Source of the DNA: Halomonas salinarum
Lineage (GTDB): Bacteria > Pseudomonadota > Gammaproteobacteria > Pseudomonadales > Halomonadaceae
Assembly (NCBI RefSeq): GCF_012062845.1
Contig: NZ_WWNB01000003.1
Span: 177,619 to 241,618, forward strand
Direction: 5' to 3'
DNA: 64,000 nucleotides
Part shown: positions 26,080 to 35,320 of the stretch, piece by piece
How the letters are laid out: every line of letters begins with the position of its first letter
Position numbering within the stretch: position 1 is the stretch's first letter
Program-made: the position numbers and the translations under genes
The notes under the pieces: model-generated
What the model was told of the DNA's origin: nothing
Databases searched by the model: none
Seen by the model: the letters and a program-made list of their open reading frames with translations, nothing else

Positions 26080-26940
26080 ATGGCGCAACTCATCGACGGA
26101 AAACATCTCTCGAACCAGGTGCTCCAGGACGTGGCCGCCGAGGTTGAGCGGCTCAGGGCCGAGCACGACGTGGTGCCTACGCTCGCCGTGGTGCTAGTAG
26201 GTGAGGATCCTGCAAGCCAGGTGTACGTGAGAAATAAGGTGAAGCGGGCGAAAGAGGCGGGGATGAGGTCCATTGAGCATTATCTTGGTACCGAAACCAC
26301 CCAGAGTGACCTGAATCAGCTGATCGATCGGCTGAACCATGATCCTGAGGTGCACGGCATCCTGGTGCAGCTGCCGCTACCGTCGCATCTCAATGAGGAG
26401 GAGGTGATCTGCGCCATCAACCCGATCAAGGATGTCGATGGCTTCCATCCACTCAATGTCGGGGCCCTCGCCGCCGGATACGCATCGCTGGTGCCATGCA
26501 CCCCCCAAGGCTGCATGATCATGCTGCGTCAGGAACATCCGGAACTTAGCGGCAAGCATGCCGTGGTGGTGGGGCGTTCCAATATTGTCGGCAAGCCGAT
26601 GGCGGCCCTGCTGCTCCAGGCGGACTGTACTGTCACCATTGCACACTCACACACCAAGGACATCGAGTCGTTGTGCCGCAACGCCGATATCGTGGTAGCC
26701 GCCGCCGGCCAGAAGGGACTCATCAACGCCAACTGGATCAAGCCCGGTGCCACTGTCATCGACATCGGCATCCATGCCACCGAGGTGGAAGGCAAGCGTA
26801 GGCTCGTAGGGGACGTGGCATTTGACTCGGTCGCCGATAAAGCAGGGGCCATTACCCCAGTGCCCGGTGGCGTGGGCCCGATGACCATCGCCTGTCTGCT
26901 CCTCAACACGATACGTGCCGCCAGGAATCAGCTGGCCTGA
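26080..26940 (+). CDS. folD: Bifunctional methylene-THF dehydrogenase / methenyl-THF cyclohydrolase
   Basis: 286 residues. The catalytic Tyr/Lys motif is [14 protein letters not shown]. Signatures are [20 protein letters not shown](P)-binding [17 protein letters not shown] and the C-terminal [12 protein letters not shown]. It oxidises 5,10-methylene-THF to 10-formyl-THF. It is the last gene of the one-carbon operon. Whether another folD copy exists elsewhere in the genome cannot be seen. Confidence 0.95.
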   Translation: MAQLIDGKHLSNQVLQDVAAEVERLRAEHDVVPTLAVVLVGEDPASQVYVRNKVKRAKEAGMRSIEHYLGTETTQSDLNQLIDRLNHDPEVHGILVQLPLPSHLNEEEVICAINPIKDVDGFHPLNVGALAAGYASLVPCTPQGCMIMLRQEHPELSGKHAVVVGRSNIVGKPMAALLLQADCTVTIAHSHTKDIESLCRNADIVVAAAGQKGLINANWIKPGATVIDIGIHATEVEGKRRLVGDVAFDSVADKAGAITPVPGGVGPMTIACLLLNTIRAARNQLA

Positions 26941-27253
26941 TTCTCCTCACTTGCCAGAGAAGCGGCATCTCCTATCGACAAACCCCGGAGTGATTGGCCA
27001 GCGCCGGGGCTTGCAGACTCAAGGATCGGCGGCAGCGAGATTCGATGAAAAATCGACTGCCGCCGGAGCGCCTTCGATATTAACCAAACACTCGGCGCTG
27101 GGGATTGGCTTTCACCGAGTGAGTGATATTGCATGATCAAGGGGGCAGGATCGGCTTCTAATGCGGCACCAGTTGCACCCATAGCCTAGCGCTTATCTCG
27201 AATTTCTGTGGCCATTCATCCTTCACGTGGCGATGAAGCCATAATATTTACAA
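26941..27253. other. Intergenic gap between convergent folD and ligase-like gene
   Basis: No credible gene or strong hairpin terminator seen; only short open frames. Confidence 0.4.
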
Positions 27254-28525
27254 TCATGCAGTATCATACTCCAGCTCTCGCTCACGCTGGCGTAACACCG
27301 CCCACACCGATATCAGTAGAAATGCATACATCATGGTGCCACTGTTATGACTCAAAAAAGCCTGTGTCAGGCCGTAGTCAATAAAAGCGACGGGCAACAA
27401 CACACCCGCAGTGGCAAGAGCATTAGTCGCCGCATCACCATCTCCCTGCCGCTTGGCGAATAGACGCATAGGAATCAAATACAAGGTTAATAACGCAACA
27501 ATACCCAGTAATCCACGCTTCGCTGCCGCATCCATGAACTCGTTGTGTGGGTGCCCAAATCGAGCACTGGTTTCTATGATGACGCCCTCGTCAGCCAGCT
27601 CATTCATACGCTGCGAGTAGCCACTGTCTCCCCACCCCAGCAATGGGCGCTCCAAAAAAAGCACCGTAGCGCCTTTCCACATTTCGAAGCGATACCCCAC
27701 CGATGTATTTTTCTTCTCTCCTGACACATACTGTGTCACGTTGCTGATGGCCTCATGAAAGCGCTGTTGCACACCAATTTGAGGAAGTGAATATACAAGA
27801 CCCACGGCAAGCACCAGGCACAGGGCCAACCCAGTGATTTGCTTACGTGTTGCTCCGTAGCCGTAGCCTCGATAAAACACTAACAACACGAAAGGTATGC
27901 CTACCCAGCCACCTCGGCTACCCGATAGCAGAGACCCCAAGACGCCGGCAAGTGCCGCCAAAATCAGCAAGGACAGCCACGCACGTCGGCGGGGCTGTGT
28001 TACTGCCCACCCGATCCCCGCTAGACATAGCACGCCCATCAGCATGCTGAGATTGCCGAACTGAATCGCGTTTGTTGAGCCATCAGCACGCGCAACTCCC
28101 GCAACAAACTTCTGCCACGCAGCCATGGTCCCCGCGCCTAGCGAGCCCAGCGCCAGCCCAGCCCATAATGCCTCTTGTCGAGGTGGATGACGCAATAGCA
28201 CCAGCAGGGCTGGAACAGCCAAAAGGTATCGGCTGGGTTTGTCAAAACCAGAGCTTCCCAGTCCATCCAGCACAGCCGTCAGGCACCCCACCAAACCGAA
28301 TACTGCGAGTGATCCCATGATCAAGAGATCCTCGCGACGAATGTCGGATACTGGGCGGGCAGCCCAGATAGTCAGACTCGCCAATACCAACAACGCCGGC
28401 CCTACTGAGTAGCCACTCGGTATCACAAGTGCCAAAGCGCTCAGCAGGAACACGCAAGTGCTAGTAAAAATAGTCATCAGGTTCGGACAATTACGGGGAG
28501 ATACCGGATTCTCAGAGGAAAGCAT
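27254..28525 (-). CDS. O-antigen ligase/polymerase-family membrane protein (paralogue 1)
   Basis: About 423 residues with roughly 11 membrane helices and a long periplasmic loop holding the Wzy_C-type signature: GSRGGWVGIPFVLLVFY, then YRFEMWKGATVLFLERPLLG, GWGDSGY and the conserved histidine in FGHPHNEFMDAAAKRGLLG. WaaL-type enzymes join polymerised glycans to lipid A-core or other acceptors. It resembles the protein at 32225-33544 in layout and motifs. ATG 28525 was chosen; a TTG at 28546 and an ATG at 28477 are alternatives, none with a strong ribosome-binding site. Confidence 0.85.
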   Translation of the reverse strand: MLSSENPVSPRNCPNLMTIFTSTCVFLLSALALVIPSGYSVGPALLVLASLTIWAARPVSDIRREDLLIMGSLAVFGLVGCLTAVLDGLGSSGFDKPSRYLLAVPALLVLLRHPPRQEALWAGLALGSLGAGTMAAWQKFVAGVARADGSTNAIQFGNLSMLMGVLCLAGIGWAVTQPRRRAWLSLLILAALAGVLGSLLSGSRGGWVGIPFVLLVFYRGYGYGATRKQITGLALCLVLAVGLVYSLPQIGVQQRFHEAISNVTQYVSGEKKNTSVGYRFEMWKGATVLFLERPLLGWGDSGYSQRMNELADEGVIIETSARFGHPHNEFMDAAAKRGLLGIVALLTLYLIPMRLFAKRQGDGDAATNALATAGVLLPVAFIDYGLTQAFLSHNSGTMMYAFLLISVWAVLRQRERELEYDTA

Positions 28526-28864
28526 AGAGGGGCTCAGATCAAGCAAAGTATCGTGAATCGCTAGGAGGGCTTACGCCAGAGCGGTCTAAACATGACATAT
28601 TATCACCCGATGATGACCTGACCCCAGCAGAGTGTCTCTTTTGCTCCCTCTATATTTCCTGGGACGGCCCTGATGCAGTGTTCGCAACCTAGATGGCATG
28701 CATGATTCACAACTCATTACTGCCGCACTAGGCATCATATGCCTCAGCACTTGCGAAGAATGCTGAGTGCTTGATTATGCTGGAGTCTCCACAAAAAAAT
28801 CTCTCAATATCAACTATTTAAATACAAAATCGCAGCGGACACAACGTAGGCGCCCAACACAAAT

Positions 28865-28913
28865 AATAGCCTATAAAGGCTATTATCTTGAAAAATAGAC
28901 CTTAAGGGCTATT
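28865..28913. promoter_or_regulatory. Two 20-bp palindromes upstream of satD, probable operators
   Basis: Site 1 (28865-28884) is a perfect palindrome: AATAGCCT, spacer ATAA, AGGCTATT. Site 2 (28894-28913) is AATAGACCTTAAGGGCTATT with one mismatched pair. The centres are 29 bases apart and lie 36-84 bases before the satD ATG, in AT-rich DNA. The shared AATAG..CT..AG.CTATT arms suggest one dimeric regulator, possibly SatD itself. Confidence 0.65.
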
Positions 28914-28948
28914 ATTAACCGAAAACGACATCGATTGAGGCTATATAC

Positions 28949-29593
28949 ATGAAGCAGTCCATCGCCGTGCTTACCGGCGACCTCATCGGGTCACAGCGAA
29001 TCACCGAGACAAAGGCGCTCTATCAGGCACTAGAGACGGCGTTAGAGCGACTTGCCGGCCATTATGGAGGCCGCTTCGAGCGCTACCGGGGGGATGGCTT
29101 CCAGCTGGCCATACCCGACGCCAGTTCGGCCCTGGATGCCGCGGTGGCGCTGCGTGGTGAGTTGATCATGCACTCCGAGGAGCAACGCTGGGATGCTCGC
29201 GTCGCCGTGGCGGTCGGTCACAACGAGTGGCGACCAGATAGCCCCCTGGCGTCGGCTGATGGGCCGGTATTCGTGGCCTCAGGCAAGGCTCTCGATGCGC
29301 TGACTGAAACAGGCGAGCACCTCACCCTGATACGGCCCCACGCCCCCGAAGATGACGCCATGACACTTCTGGTGCGCTATATGGGCGAGCTGGTCGACGG
29401 CTGGTCACACCACTCCGCGGAAATTGCCTATCTGAAGTTCTGGCACCCTGAGTCCCAGCAGGCCATGGCCGAGCGACTGAACATCCGCCAGCCAAGCGTG
29501 CACAAACGACTGCGTACGGCGCGCTGGTCAATGCTGGCCGACACCCTGGATTTCTTCAGACACCGCCTGGCCACGGAGAACAAAGCCTCATGA
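28949..29593 (+). CDS. satD: SatD-family protein with C-terminal helix-turn-helix
   Basis: 214 residues. The N-terminal domain (AVLTGDLIGSQRITETKALY, then GRFERYRGDGFQLAIPD) resembles the nucleotidyl-cyclase-like ferredoxin fold seen in SatD-type proteins. Near the C-terminus QQAMAERLNIRQPSVHKRLR is a good helix-turn-helix. It may bind DNA and respond to a ligand. It overlaps the following DUF3307 gene by 4 bases (ATGA), a pairing seen repeatedly for these families. Two palindromes just upstream suggest autoregulation. Confidence 0.8.
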   Translation: MKQSIAVLTGDLIGSQRITETKALYQALETALERLAGHYGGRFERYRGDGFQLAIPDASSALDAAVALRGELIMHSEEQRWDARVAVAVGHNEWRPDSPLASADGPVFVASGKALDALTETGEHLTLIRPHAPEDDAMTLLVRYMGELVDGWSHHSAEIAYLKFWHPESQQAMAERLNIRQPSVHKRLRTARWSMLADTLDFFRHRLATENKAS

Positions 29594-30324
29594 CCAACCC
29601 TGAAATAGCGACATTGCTTGGCTTGGTGCTAGCCCACCTATGTGGGGACTTCCTGTTTCAGCCGCGGAAATGGGTCGACTCTAGGCAGCAGCATAAGCAT
29701 TTCTCACGCGCACTCTACCTGCATGCCGGGCTGCATGGTTTGCTGGTCACACTGGTGCTTGCCCTCGCCGGCGGCGGGGCTGGCATGTTGGTCGTCAGCG
29801 TACTGGTCGTGGCCATCAGCCATGCACTGATCGACCTTGGCAAGGCTCACCTGGTTCCGTCGCGGCTTCGCTGGTTCTTACTCGACCAACTATTACACCT
29901 CCTGGTGCTACTCGGGGTTTGGCTCACTTGGCTTGGCAGCCTGCAGCCATTGGTCGAGGTCGCAGCCTGGATGACCACTCCACCGGTGCTGACGTTGGCT
30001 AGCGCCTATCTGCTGGTGACCCGCCCAATGGCGATCGCCATTGCCCTGGCCATGCGCCCCTGGAGCAATGAGGTCTCCGATCCAGGGACACTAGTGGCAG
30101 CCGGAGCCCGCATTGGCATGCTCGAGCGATTCCTGGTGCTCACTCTGGTACTGCTGGGCGAGCTGACCGCCGTAGGTTTCCTGCTGACGGCCAAGTCGGT
30201 ACTGCGATTCGGTGACCTTCGAGAACGTAACGACCGCAAACTCACCGAGTACGTGCTGCTCGGCACCCTACTGAGTTTTTCAGCCACCCTGGCGCTCGGA
30301 TTGATGGTTCGCTCAATATCATAG
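29590..30324 (+). CDS. DUF3307-type integral membrane protein
   Basis: 244 residues with about six membrane helices. The N-terminal LGLVLAHLCGDFLFQPRKWV is characteristic of DUF3307 proteins; a conserved HAGLHG and SHALIDLGKAHL (His/Asp in membrane) follow. No biochemical function is established. It is translationally coupled to satD and presumably controlled by it. Confidence 0.82.
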   Translation: MTNPEIATLLGLVLAHLCGDFLFQPRKWVDSRQQHKHFSRALYLHAGLHGLLVTLVLALAGGGAGMLVVSVLVVAISHALIDLGKAHLVPSRLRWFLLDQLLHLLVLLGVWLTWLGSLQPLVEVAAWMTTPPVLTLASAYLLVTRPMAIAIALAMRPWSNEVSDPGTLVAAGARIGMLERFLVLTLVLLGELTAVGFLLTAKSVLRFGDLRERNDRKLTEYVLLGTLLSFSATLALGLMVRSIS

Positions 30325-30378
30325 CGTGGCTGAGCGCGATGCGCCGCCCTCATTCCGCGCTCCAATTCGCTCTTCTGC

Positions 30379-31131
30379 CTATAGCTGCTTGCGCCAGCGA
30401 TCCACCACGGTCTCAACCTCGGTGGGGCCGTAACACGCCGACTCTCGCCCACTGTGATAGGCCCAGAGCTGATCACCACAGTCGTAATGCCACCATTCGC
30501 TTGGCAGATTGGTGAGCCCTTGGGCGGCCATCGCATTATAGAGCAGGCGCCGGTTGTCTCTTGCGATACGCTGTCGATCGGTTGGCGCTGTCAGGGCTTC
30601 CAACGCGGCGGTATGTGACTCCCTCACCGGCTCATCGAACGATGTGCCCATATCGAGCAAGATTCCATCAGCATCACAGAGCGTGACATCGACTGCCCCA
30701 CCGGTCAGGTGGGGACTGGGGGCTTGCTGACTTTGACTGGGTACGGACACGAACTCGCGCGTCTGTATCGTCAATTCATCCTCGTTCAAGTCGCTACGAT
30801 GGGAACGTATTGACTCGTACAGGGTGTCGAACAGGTATTGCTGAACACGCCAAGGGCGCCATCCATCCAACACCACCAGCCCCATGCCGTGGGGCAGAGA
30901 GCGCGCCACCTCGAGCACGCGCCGATAGGTTGTCTCCCTGACATAACACTCATCGACGGCCCCAGGCACTCCTTGCTTGGCATAGACCGGAAACACCTTG
31001 ATCGGCAGCGGCGCAAGGCTGAGCGGGATCAAAGGCTCGTCACACTCCATGATCGGAATACCATTCACCGTGGCCCAGTCAGGCTCCCCCGCATGAGGAA
31101 TTGGCGCAGCTAGTTCTTTCGTTGTTGGCAT
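30379..31131 (-). CDS. ddpX: D-alanyl-D-alanine dipeptidase (VanX/DdpX family)
   Basis: 250 residues of peptidase family M15D. Zinc ligands are seen in SPHLTGGAVDVTL (SxHxxGxAxD; His141, Asp148) and EWWHYD (Glu212, His215). VVLDGWRPWRVQ contains the conserved Arg of the family. It cleaves D-Ala-D-Ala, either for cell-wall recycling or for using the dipeptide as nutrient. No signal peptide is evident, so it is likely cytoplasmic. There are no vancomycin-resistance partners nearby. Confidence 0.92.
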   Translation of the reverse strand: MPTTKELAAPIPHAGEPDWATVNGIPIMECDEPLIPLSLAPLPIKVFPVYAKQGVPGAVDECYVRETTYRRVLEVARSLPHGMGLVVLDGWRPWRVQQYLFDTLYESIRSHRSDLNEDELTIQTREFVSVPSQSQQAPSPHLTGGAVDVTLCDADGILLDMGTSFDEPVRESHTAALEALTAPTDRQRIARDNRRLLYNAMAAQGLTNLPSEWWHYDCGDQLWAYHSGRESACYGPTEVETVVDRWRKQL

Positions 31132-31538
31132 CTTTCTTTATCCCGGAACCGTCGGCAATCACAAGGTTAGCGACGGGAATACGATTAAAACCTAAACGCC
31201 CCCAAACGCGGTCAGCACAAACGTGCCAGACCGAGGGCAACAGCACGATACGATCTAAAGCCATCAGCAGTGTGGTCAGCGCGATGGAAATCTGTAGCCT
31301 AATGATGACGCCCAAATGTACCGGAACGCTACCCGCCATCATCGCCGCCAGCGAAAGGATCGGCGTCAACAGAGATGGTTTGAGGTGTAGAGCCTGAAGT
31401 CCAGAGTCTTCGCACTTCCTCGGTAGACATTTCAAGAGCGGGCTGACTCAATGGCCTCAAGTACAGGAATGCAAGGCCTTCTCCAGGCGGCCTTGGAGAG
31501 GCACACGTCATTGCTAACCAACCTGAGAGGCAAACACG
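31132..31538. other. Intergenic gap between ddpX and the deaminase gene
   Basis: A hydrophobic minus-strand frame (31079-31435) overlaps the ddpX start and lacks family resemblance or a ribosome-binding site. No gene is called. Confidence 0.4.
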
Positions 31539-32015
31539 ATGATCGATGAAACGGACATTCGTCACCTGGAACGCTGCATTGCGCTAGCGGAGCAAGCCTT
31601 GGAAGCCGGAGATGAGCCATTTGGCTCCGTGCTGGTGAGTGGAAATGGCACTGTACTGGCCGAGGATCACAACCATGTCGCAGGGGGTGATGCCACTCAG
31701 CATCCAGAATTCTTCCTGGCCCGTTGGTCGGCTGAGCATATGACGCCTGAAGAAAGAGCGCACGCCACCGTATACACCTCAGGTGAACACTGCCCGATGT
31801 GCGCAGCAGCCCATGGCTGGGTCGGGCTGGGGCGCATTGTCTATGCGAGTTCCTCTGAACAGCTGGTGGAGTGGCTAGCTGAACTAGGTGTCGCGCCGCC
31901 GCCCGTTCGTCCGATCGCCATTCAAGAGGTAGTGCCAACGGCCATCGTCGAAGGGCCCGTTCCGGAACTCGCCGAAAAGGTACATGCATTGCACCTGCGC
32001 CTACACAGGGGTTGA
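31539..32015 (+). CDS. Zinc-dependent nucleoside/base deaminase
   Basis: 158 residues of the cytidine-deaminase-like superfamily. The zinc/catalytic motif is HPEF (His55, Glu57) with CPMC (Cys85, Cys88) in SGEHCPMCAAAHGW. The region AEQALEAGDEPFGSVLV is typical of TadA/guanine-deaminase-like proteins. The His-Pro-Glu form (instead of His-Ala-Glu) and the long C-terminus argue against tRNA editing. The substrate is unknown. Confidence 0.85.
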   Translation: MIDETDIRHLERCIALAEQALEAGDEPFGSVLVSGNGTVLAEDHNHVAGGDATQHPEFFLARWSAEHMTPEERAHATVYTSGEHCPMCAAAHGWVGLGRIVYASSSEQLVEWLAELGVAPPPVRPIAIQEVVPTAIVEGPVPELAEKVHALHLRLHRG

Positions 32016-32224
32016 GGTATCGGCGTCTCGTGCCGCACTGCTCACCAGCCATTTCCCTTATTCGCACGTCGCAAGGCGATCGTTGTTAGACGCTCGGGCC
32101 AGACATTACTAAGCCCAGGATTCCTGCAATAAGCAGCCGAAACGGGCCATACCGGGTTGCTAACGTTGCATAGTACAGTCTTTCCTTGAGGAGCCAGGAG
32201 AGGGAAAGTGTCTCCATAACAGAC

Positions 32225-33544
32225 TTAAGGCTCTGATCCCAAGAGAGGCTTAATAACGCAGGTTCTCACTTGCTGATAACGAGATTCCGCCTCTGCCCGC
32301 CGAACTGCCACCCAACAAACCACGCAGAGGCCGAGATACCCACTCAGGCCACGAACATCGCGCAGCATCGATTGAGTGAGGCCGAAATCGATGAAGGCGA
32401 TGGGCACCATCATCCCGGCCGACGCCAGCAGGCATACCTCCGGTGCGGTGCCAGGGTCTGCCAGTCGTCGCCAAAACAGCCAAAGCGGCACGCAGTAGAG
32501 AAGCAATAGTACGACTAGGCCCAACAACCCTCGACGAGCCGCCGTATCAATCAGGTCACTATGCAGCTGATCATGCCGGAGAATACCGGGATGAAGCATT
32601 TCCTGCCTGACCACGGCATCGCGCGCAACCTCTAAGCGCCCCTCCCCCCAACCAGTCAGCGGGCGTTCAAGTAAGAGAGTCCCTCCAGCTCGCCACATCT
32701 CTAGCCTCTGGCCCACTGATGTACCGCGAGACTCGCCCTGCCAGTACTGCTCAATGTTACTGACGGCGAGATGCATTCGACCTATCACTCCATTATGCGA
32801 TAGCAGAACTAACGCCAGCAGTGCCGCCATAGCGCTTATGGCAAGGCGCTGACGAATGCCAGCAGACACAAGACCATGAGCCGCTCGATACACCACCAAC
32901 AGTAAAAACGGCGCTGCGACCCAGCCGCCCCGTGTCCCCGAGAGCAACGACCCCAACAGGCCAGCCAGCCCTCCTAATATTGAGAAGGTCAGCAGGCATT
33001 GGGGACGAGGCCTGCCTTGGCTCAGACAACTTAGTGTTGCCAACAGCGAGATCGCCCCCAACAGCAACGAGAGATTCCCGAAGGGAATAGCATTCATGTC
33101 ATTGTTTGCACGTGCTTGCCCCAGCACGAGTCGTTCATAAAGCGCAATGCTGCCAGCGCCCAGCGCACCGAACCCAGCCCCCCACCAAAGCACTGGCGGA
33201 TTCGGTGGATGAAGGCGTAACCCCACTAGCAACACCGCTGCCAGCAAAGGCCATAATGGCAGCAGTAAGCCTTGCTCCCCATCGCCCGCCGGCCAATGGC
33301 CAGTTCGCCACACATCCAGCAACCATACGCAGGCATATGCCAGCAAAACTGCGCAGAACAGCCCATCCTCGCGGTCGAGTTGCCGCCATTCGGACCCACA
33401 GGATACTAGCACCAGGCCGGCCAGCAGTGTCCCTGCCGCTAGCAGGGGCACAAAAGCATAGCCCCAGGGGACCACAATCAATAACGCCATGAAGGCGAAC
33501 ACCCAGATGCTGTTCAACCGGGACCACAGGCCCCTGCGTCTCAT
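32225..33544 (-). CDS. O-antigen ligase/polymerase-family membrane protein (paralogue 2)
   Basis: About 439 residues with a topology like the protein at 27254-28525. Shared motifs are GTRGGWVAAPFLLLVVYRAA, GQRLEMWRAGGTLLLERPL, TGWGEGRL and DQLHSDLIDTAARRGLLGL. The periplasmic His is in QLHSD. It probably joins or polymerises surface glycan. The start is uncertain: ATG 33544 follows GGGGAAAGG; ATG 33574 is also in frame. Confidence 0.83.
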   Translation of the reverse strand: MRRRGLWSRLNSIWVFAFMALLIVVPWGYAFVPLLAAGTLLAGLVLVSCGSEWRQLDREDGLFCAVLLAYACVWLLDVWRTGHWPAGDGEQGLLLPLWPLLAAVLLVGLRLHPPNPPVLWWGAGFGALGAGSIALYERLVLGQARANNDMNAIPFGNLSLLLGAISLLATLSCLSQGRPRPQCLLTFSILGGLAGLLGSLLSGTRGGWVAAPFLLLVVYRAAHGLVSAGIRQRLAISAMAALLALVLLSHNGVIGRMHLAVSNIEQYWQGESRGTSVGQRLEMWRAGGTLLLERPLTGWGEGRLEVARDAVVRQEMLHPGILRHDQLHSDLIDTAARRGLLGLVVLLLLYCVPLWLFWRRLADPGTAPEVCLLASAGMMVPIAFIDFGLTQSMLRDVRGLSGYLGLCVVCWVAVRRAEAESRYQQVRTCVIKPLLGSEP

Positions 33545-34011
33545 TGACCTTTCCCCCCGATTAGGAAGCGCCATCAATGTGAAAAATCACTCCTCCATGT
33601 CGAGAGTGCATTCGCCAGCAAGTTCTTCACGCGGGCATTCTCGATTTCCAGGTCACGAAAAGCGCTTGGCTTCTGATACTTCCATATCGATGTATTTGGC
33701 CTTCCAACGATAGGGTATCTGTTCTGCCACAACATCCTGTCAGGCTGGCCCGGCAATTAAAGCGCCTCACTTAGGGGGCTTTAAGGATGGTGATGACCTG
33801 CTATTCAGTAAGACTGATTTCGCTGCATCGTGAGATATGCTGCTATCGGGATAACGTAGCGTATTTCTCACATAAAGGTTAACCCGAGTTAAAAAGAATC
33901 AATGCAGCTACAACCGCAAAAGAGTGACTTTATAATGACAACTCCAGAATTTAACTATCAATATCAAATCAACACAAAGCATTTATCAAATAAATCCACG
34001 CCTACACCATA
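33545..34011. other. AT-rich intergenic gap
   Basis: No credible gene. An imperfect hairpin (AAAGCGCC...GGGGGCTTT, about 33758-33782) could be a weak terminator for the polysaccharide genes on the minus strand. Base composition becomes AT-rich from about 33890. Confidence 0.35.
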
Positions 34012-35298
34012 TCACAAGCGCAAATCAGAATCCCCAATATTTAGCATGTATTTGAGGTCATAGAGTACATGCTCGGGCTTTCCCCAGGCACGAATTCTAG
34101 CTGTGCCTATATCGCTGAATTCGCGATGAGATACTGCGAGAATCACCGCATCGTAGACCCCGTCCTGCGGCTGATCTACAGGACGAATACCGTATTGAAG
34201 CACAGCGTCATCTACATCAGCATGAGGATCATAAACATCTACGCTGATATTAAAATCACCTAATTCACGGATAATATCAATCACCCGAGTATTACGTAGA
34301 TCCGGGCAATTTTCCTTGAAGGTCAACCCCAGTACTAGCACTCGTGACCCTTGGGCGTGAATGCGCTGCTTGATCATCTGCTTGATGAGCTGACTGGCTA
34401 CGTAGGCGCCCATACCATCGTTGATGCGGCGACCCGATAGGATAACTTCCGGGTGATACCCTACTTGCTGGGCTTTATGGGTCAGATAGTAGGGATCTAC
34501 GCCTATACAGTGCCCACCCACTAACCCAGGTCGGAAAGGCAAGAAATTCCATTTCGTGCCTGCCGCCTGAAGCACTTCTTCAGTATCGATATGCAAGCGA
34601 TTGAATATCATCGCCAACTCGTTAATAAGCGCGATATTCACGTCGCGTTGTGTATTCTCGATAACCTTGGCTGCCTCCGCTACACGAATCGAGCTTGCCT
34701 TGAAAGTACCTGCAGTGATGACCGACGCATACAGTTTATCGACAAAGTCAGCCACCTCAGGAGTCGAGCCCGATGTCACCTTACGAATGGATGTGACACG
34801 GTGTTCTTTGTCCCCAGGGTTGATACGTTCAGGACTATAACCAGCAAAGAAATCAACATTGTAGATCAGGCCTGACACCTCTTCTATTACAGGAATGCAC
34901 TCTTCTTCGGTGGCCCCAGGATAAACCGTGGATTCATAGATCACCACATCTCCATGGCTCACGACCTGACCCAAAGTCCTGCTAGCCATTAACAAGGGAC
35001 TGAGGTCAGGGCAATGCTGACTATCGATGGGAGTAGGCACCGTAACGATATACACATTGCATCCGCTTAGCCTTTCTCGCTCACTGGTGAATGAGAGATG
35101 CTCAGCCATTCGTAGCAATTCAGGCTCCACTTCGCGAGTAATATCGATTGAATCATTTAATTGAGCAATGCGCTGGGTATTGACATCATACCCCACTGTT
35201 GGGAATTTTTTCCCAAATTCCACCGCTAATGGAAGCCCCACGTAGCCAAGGCCAATAATCGCCAAACGGACACCTGTTACATCTAGTGCTATCCCCAT
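34012..35298 (-). CDS. tviB: UDP-N-acetyl-hexosamine 6-dehydrogenase (TviB/WbpO type)
   Basis: 428 residues of the UDP-sugar dehydrogenase family. N-terminal NAD site: [19 protein letters not shown] (about 12-30). Catalytic cysteine Cys264 is in [12 protein letters not shown], and the C-terminal UDP-binding domain has [15 protein letters not shown]. The pattern is that of Vi-antigen-type enzymes which oxidise UDP-GlcNAc or UDP-GalNAc to the uronic acid. It supplies an acidic sugar for the surface polysaccharide. It lies 22 bases after the 4,6-dehydratase gene. Confidence 0.9.
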   Translation of the reverse strand: MGIALDVTGVRLAIIGLGYVGLPLAVEFGKKFPTVGYDVNTQRIAQLNDSIDITREVEPELLRMAEHLSFTSERERLSGCNVYIVTVPTPIDSQHCPDLSPLLMASRTLGQVVSHGDVVIYESTVYPGATEEECIPVIEEVSGLIYNVDFFAGYSPERINPGDKEHRVTSIRKVTSGSTPEVADFVDKLYASVITAGTFKASSIRVAEAAKVIENTQRDVNIALINELAMIFNRLHIDTEEVLQAAGTKWNFLPFRPGLVGGHCIGVDPYYLTHKAQQVGYHPEVILSGRRINDGMGAYVASQLIKQMIKQRIHAQGSRVLVLGLTFKENCPDLRNTRVIDIIRELGDFNISVDVYDPHADVDDAVLQYGIRPVDQPQDGVYDAVILAVSHREFSDIGTARIRAWGKPEHVLYDLKYMLNIGDSDLRL

Positions 35299-35320
35299 GA
35301 TCTATTGCCCTCCCTTGCCA

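Noticed and set aside
31079..31435. Hydrophobic minus-strand frame between ddpX and the deaminase
   Set aside because: It overlaps the ddpX start, has no ribosome-binding site and no recognised family.
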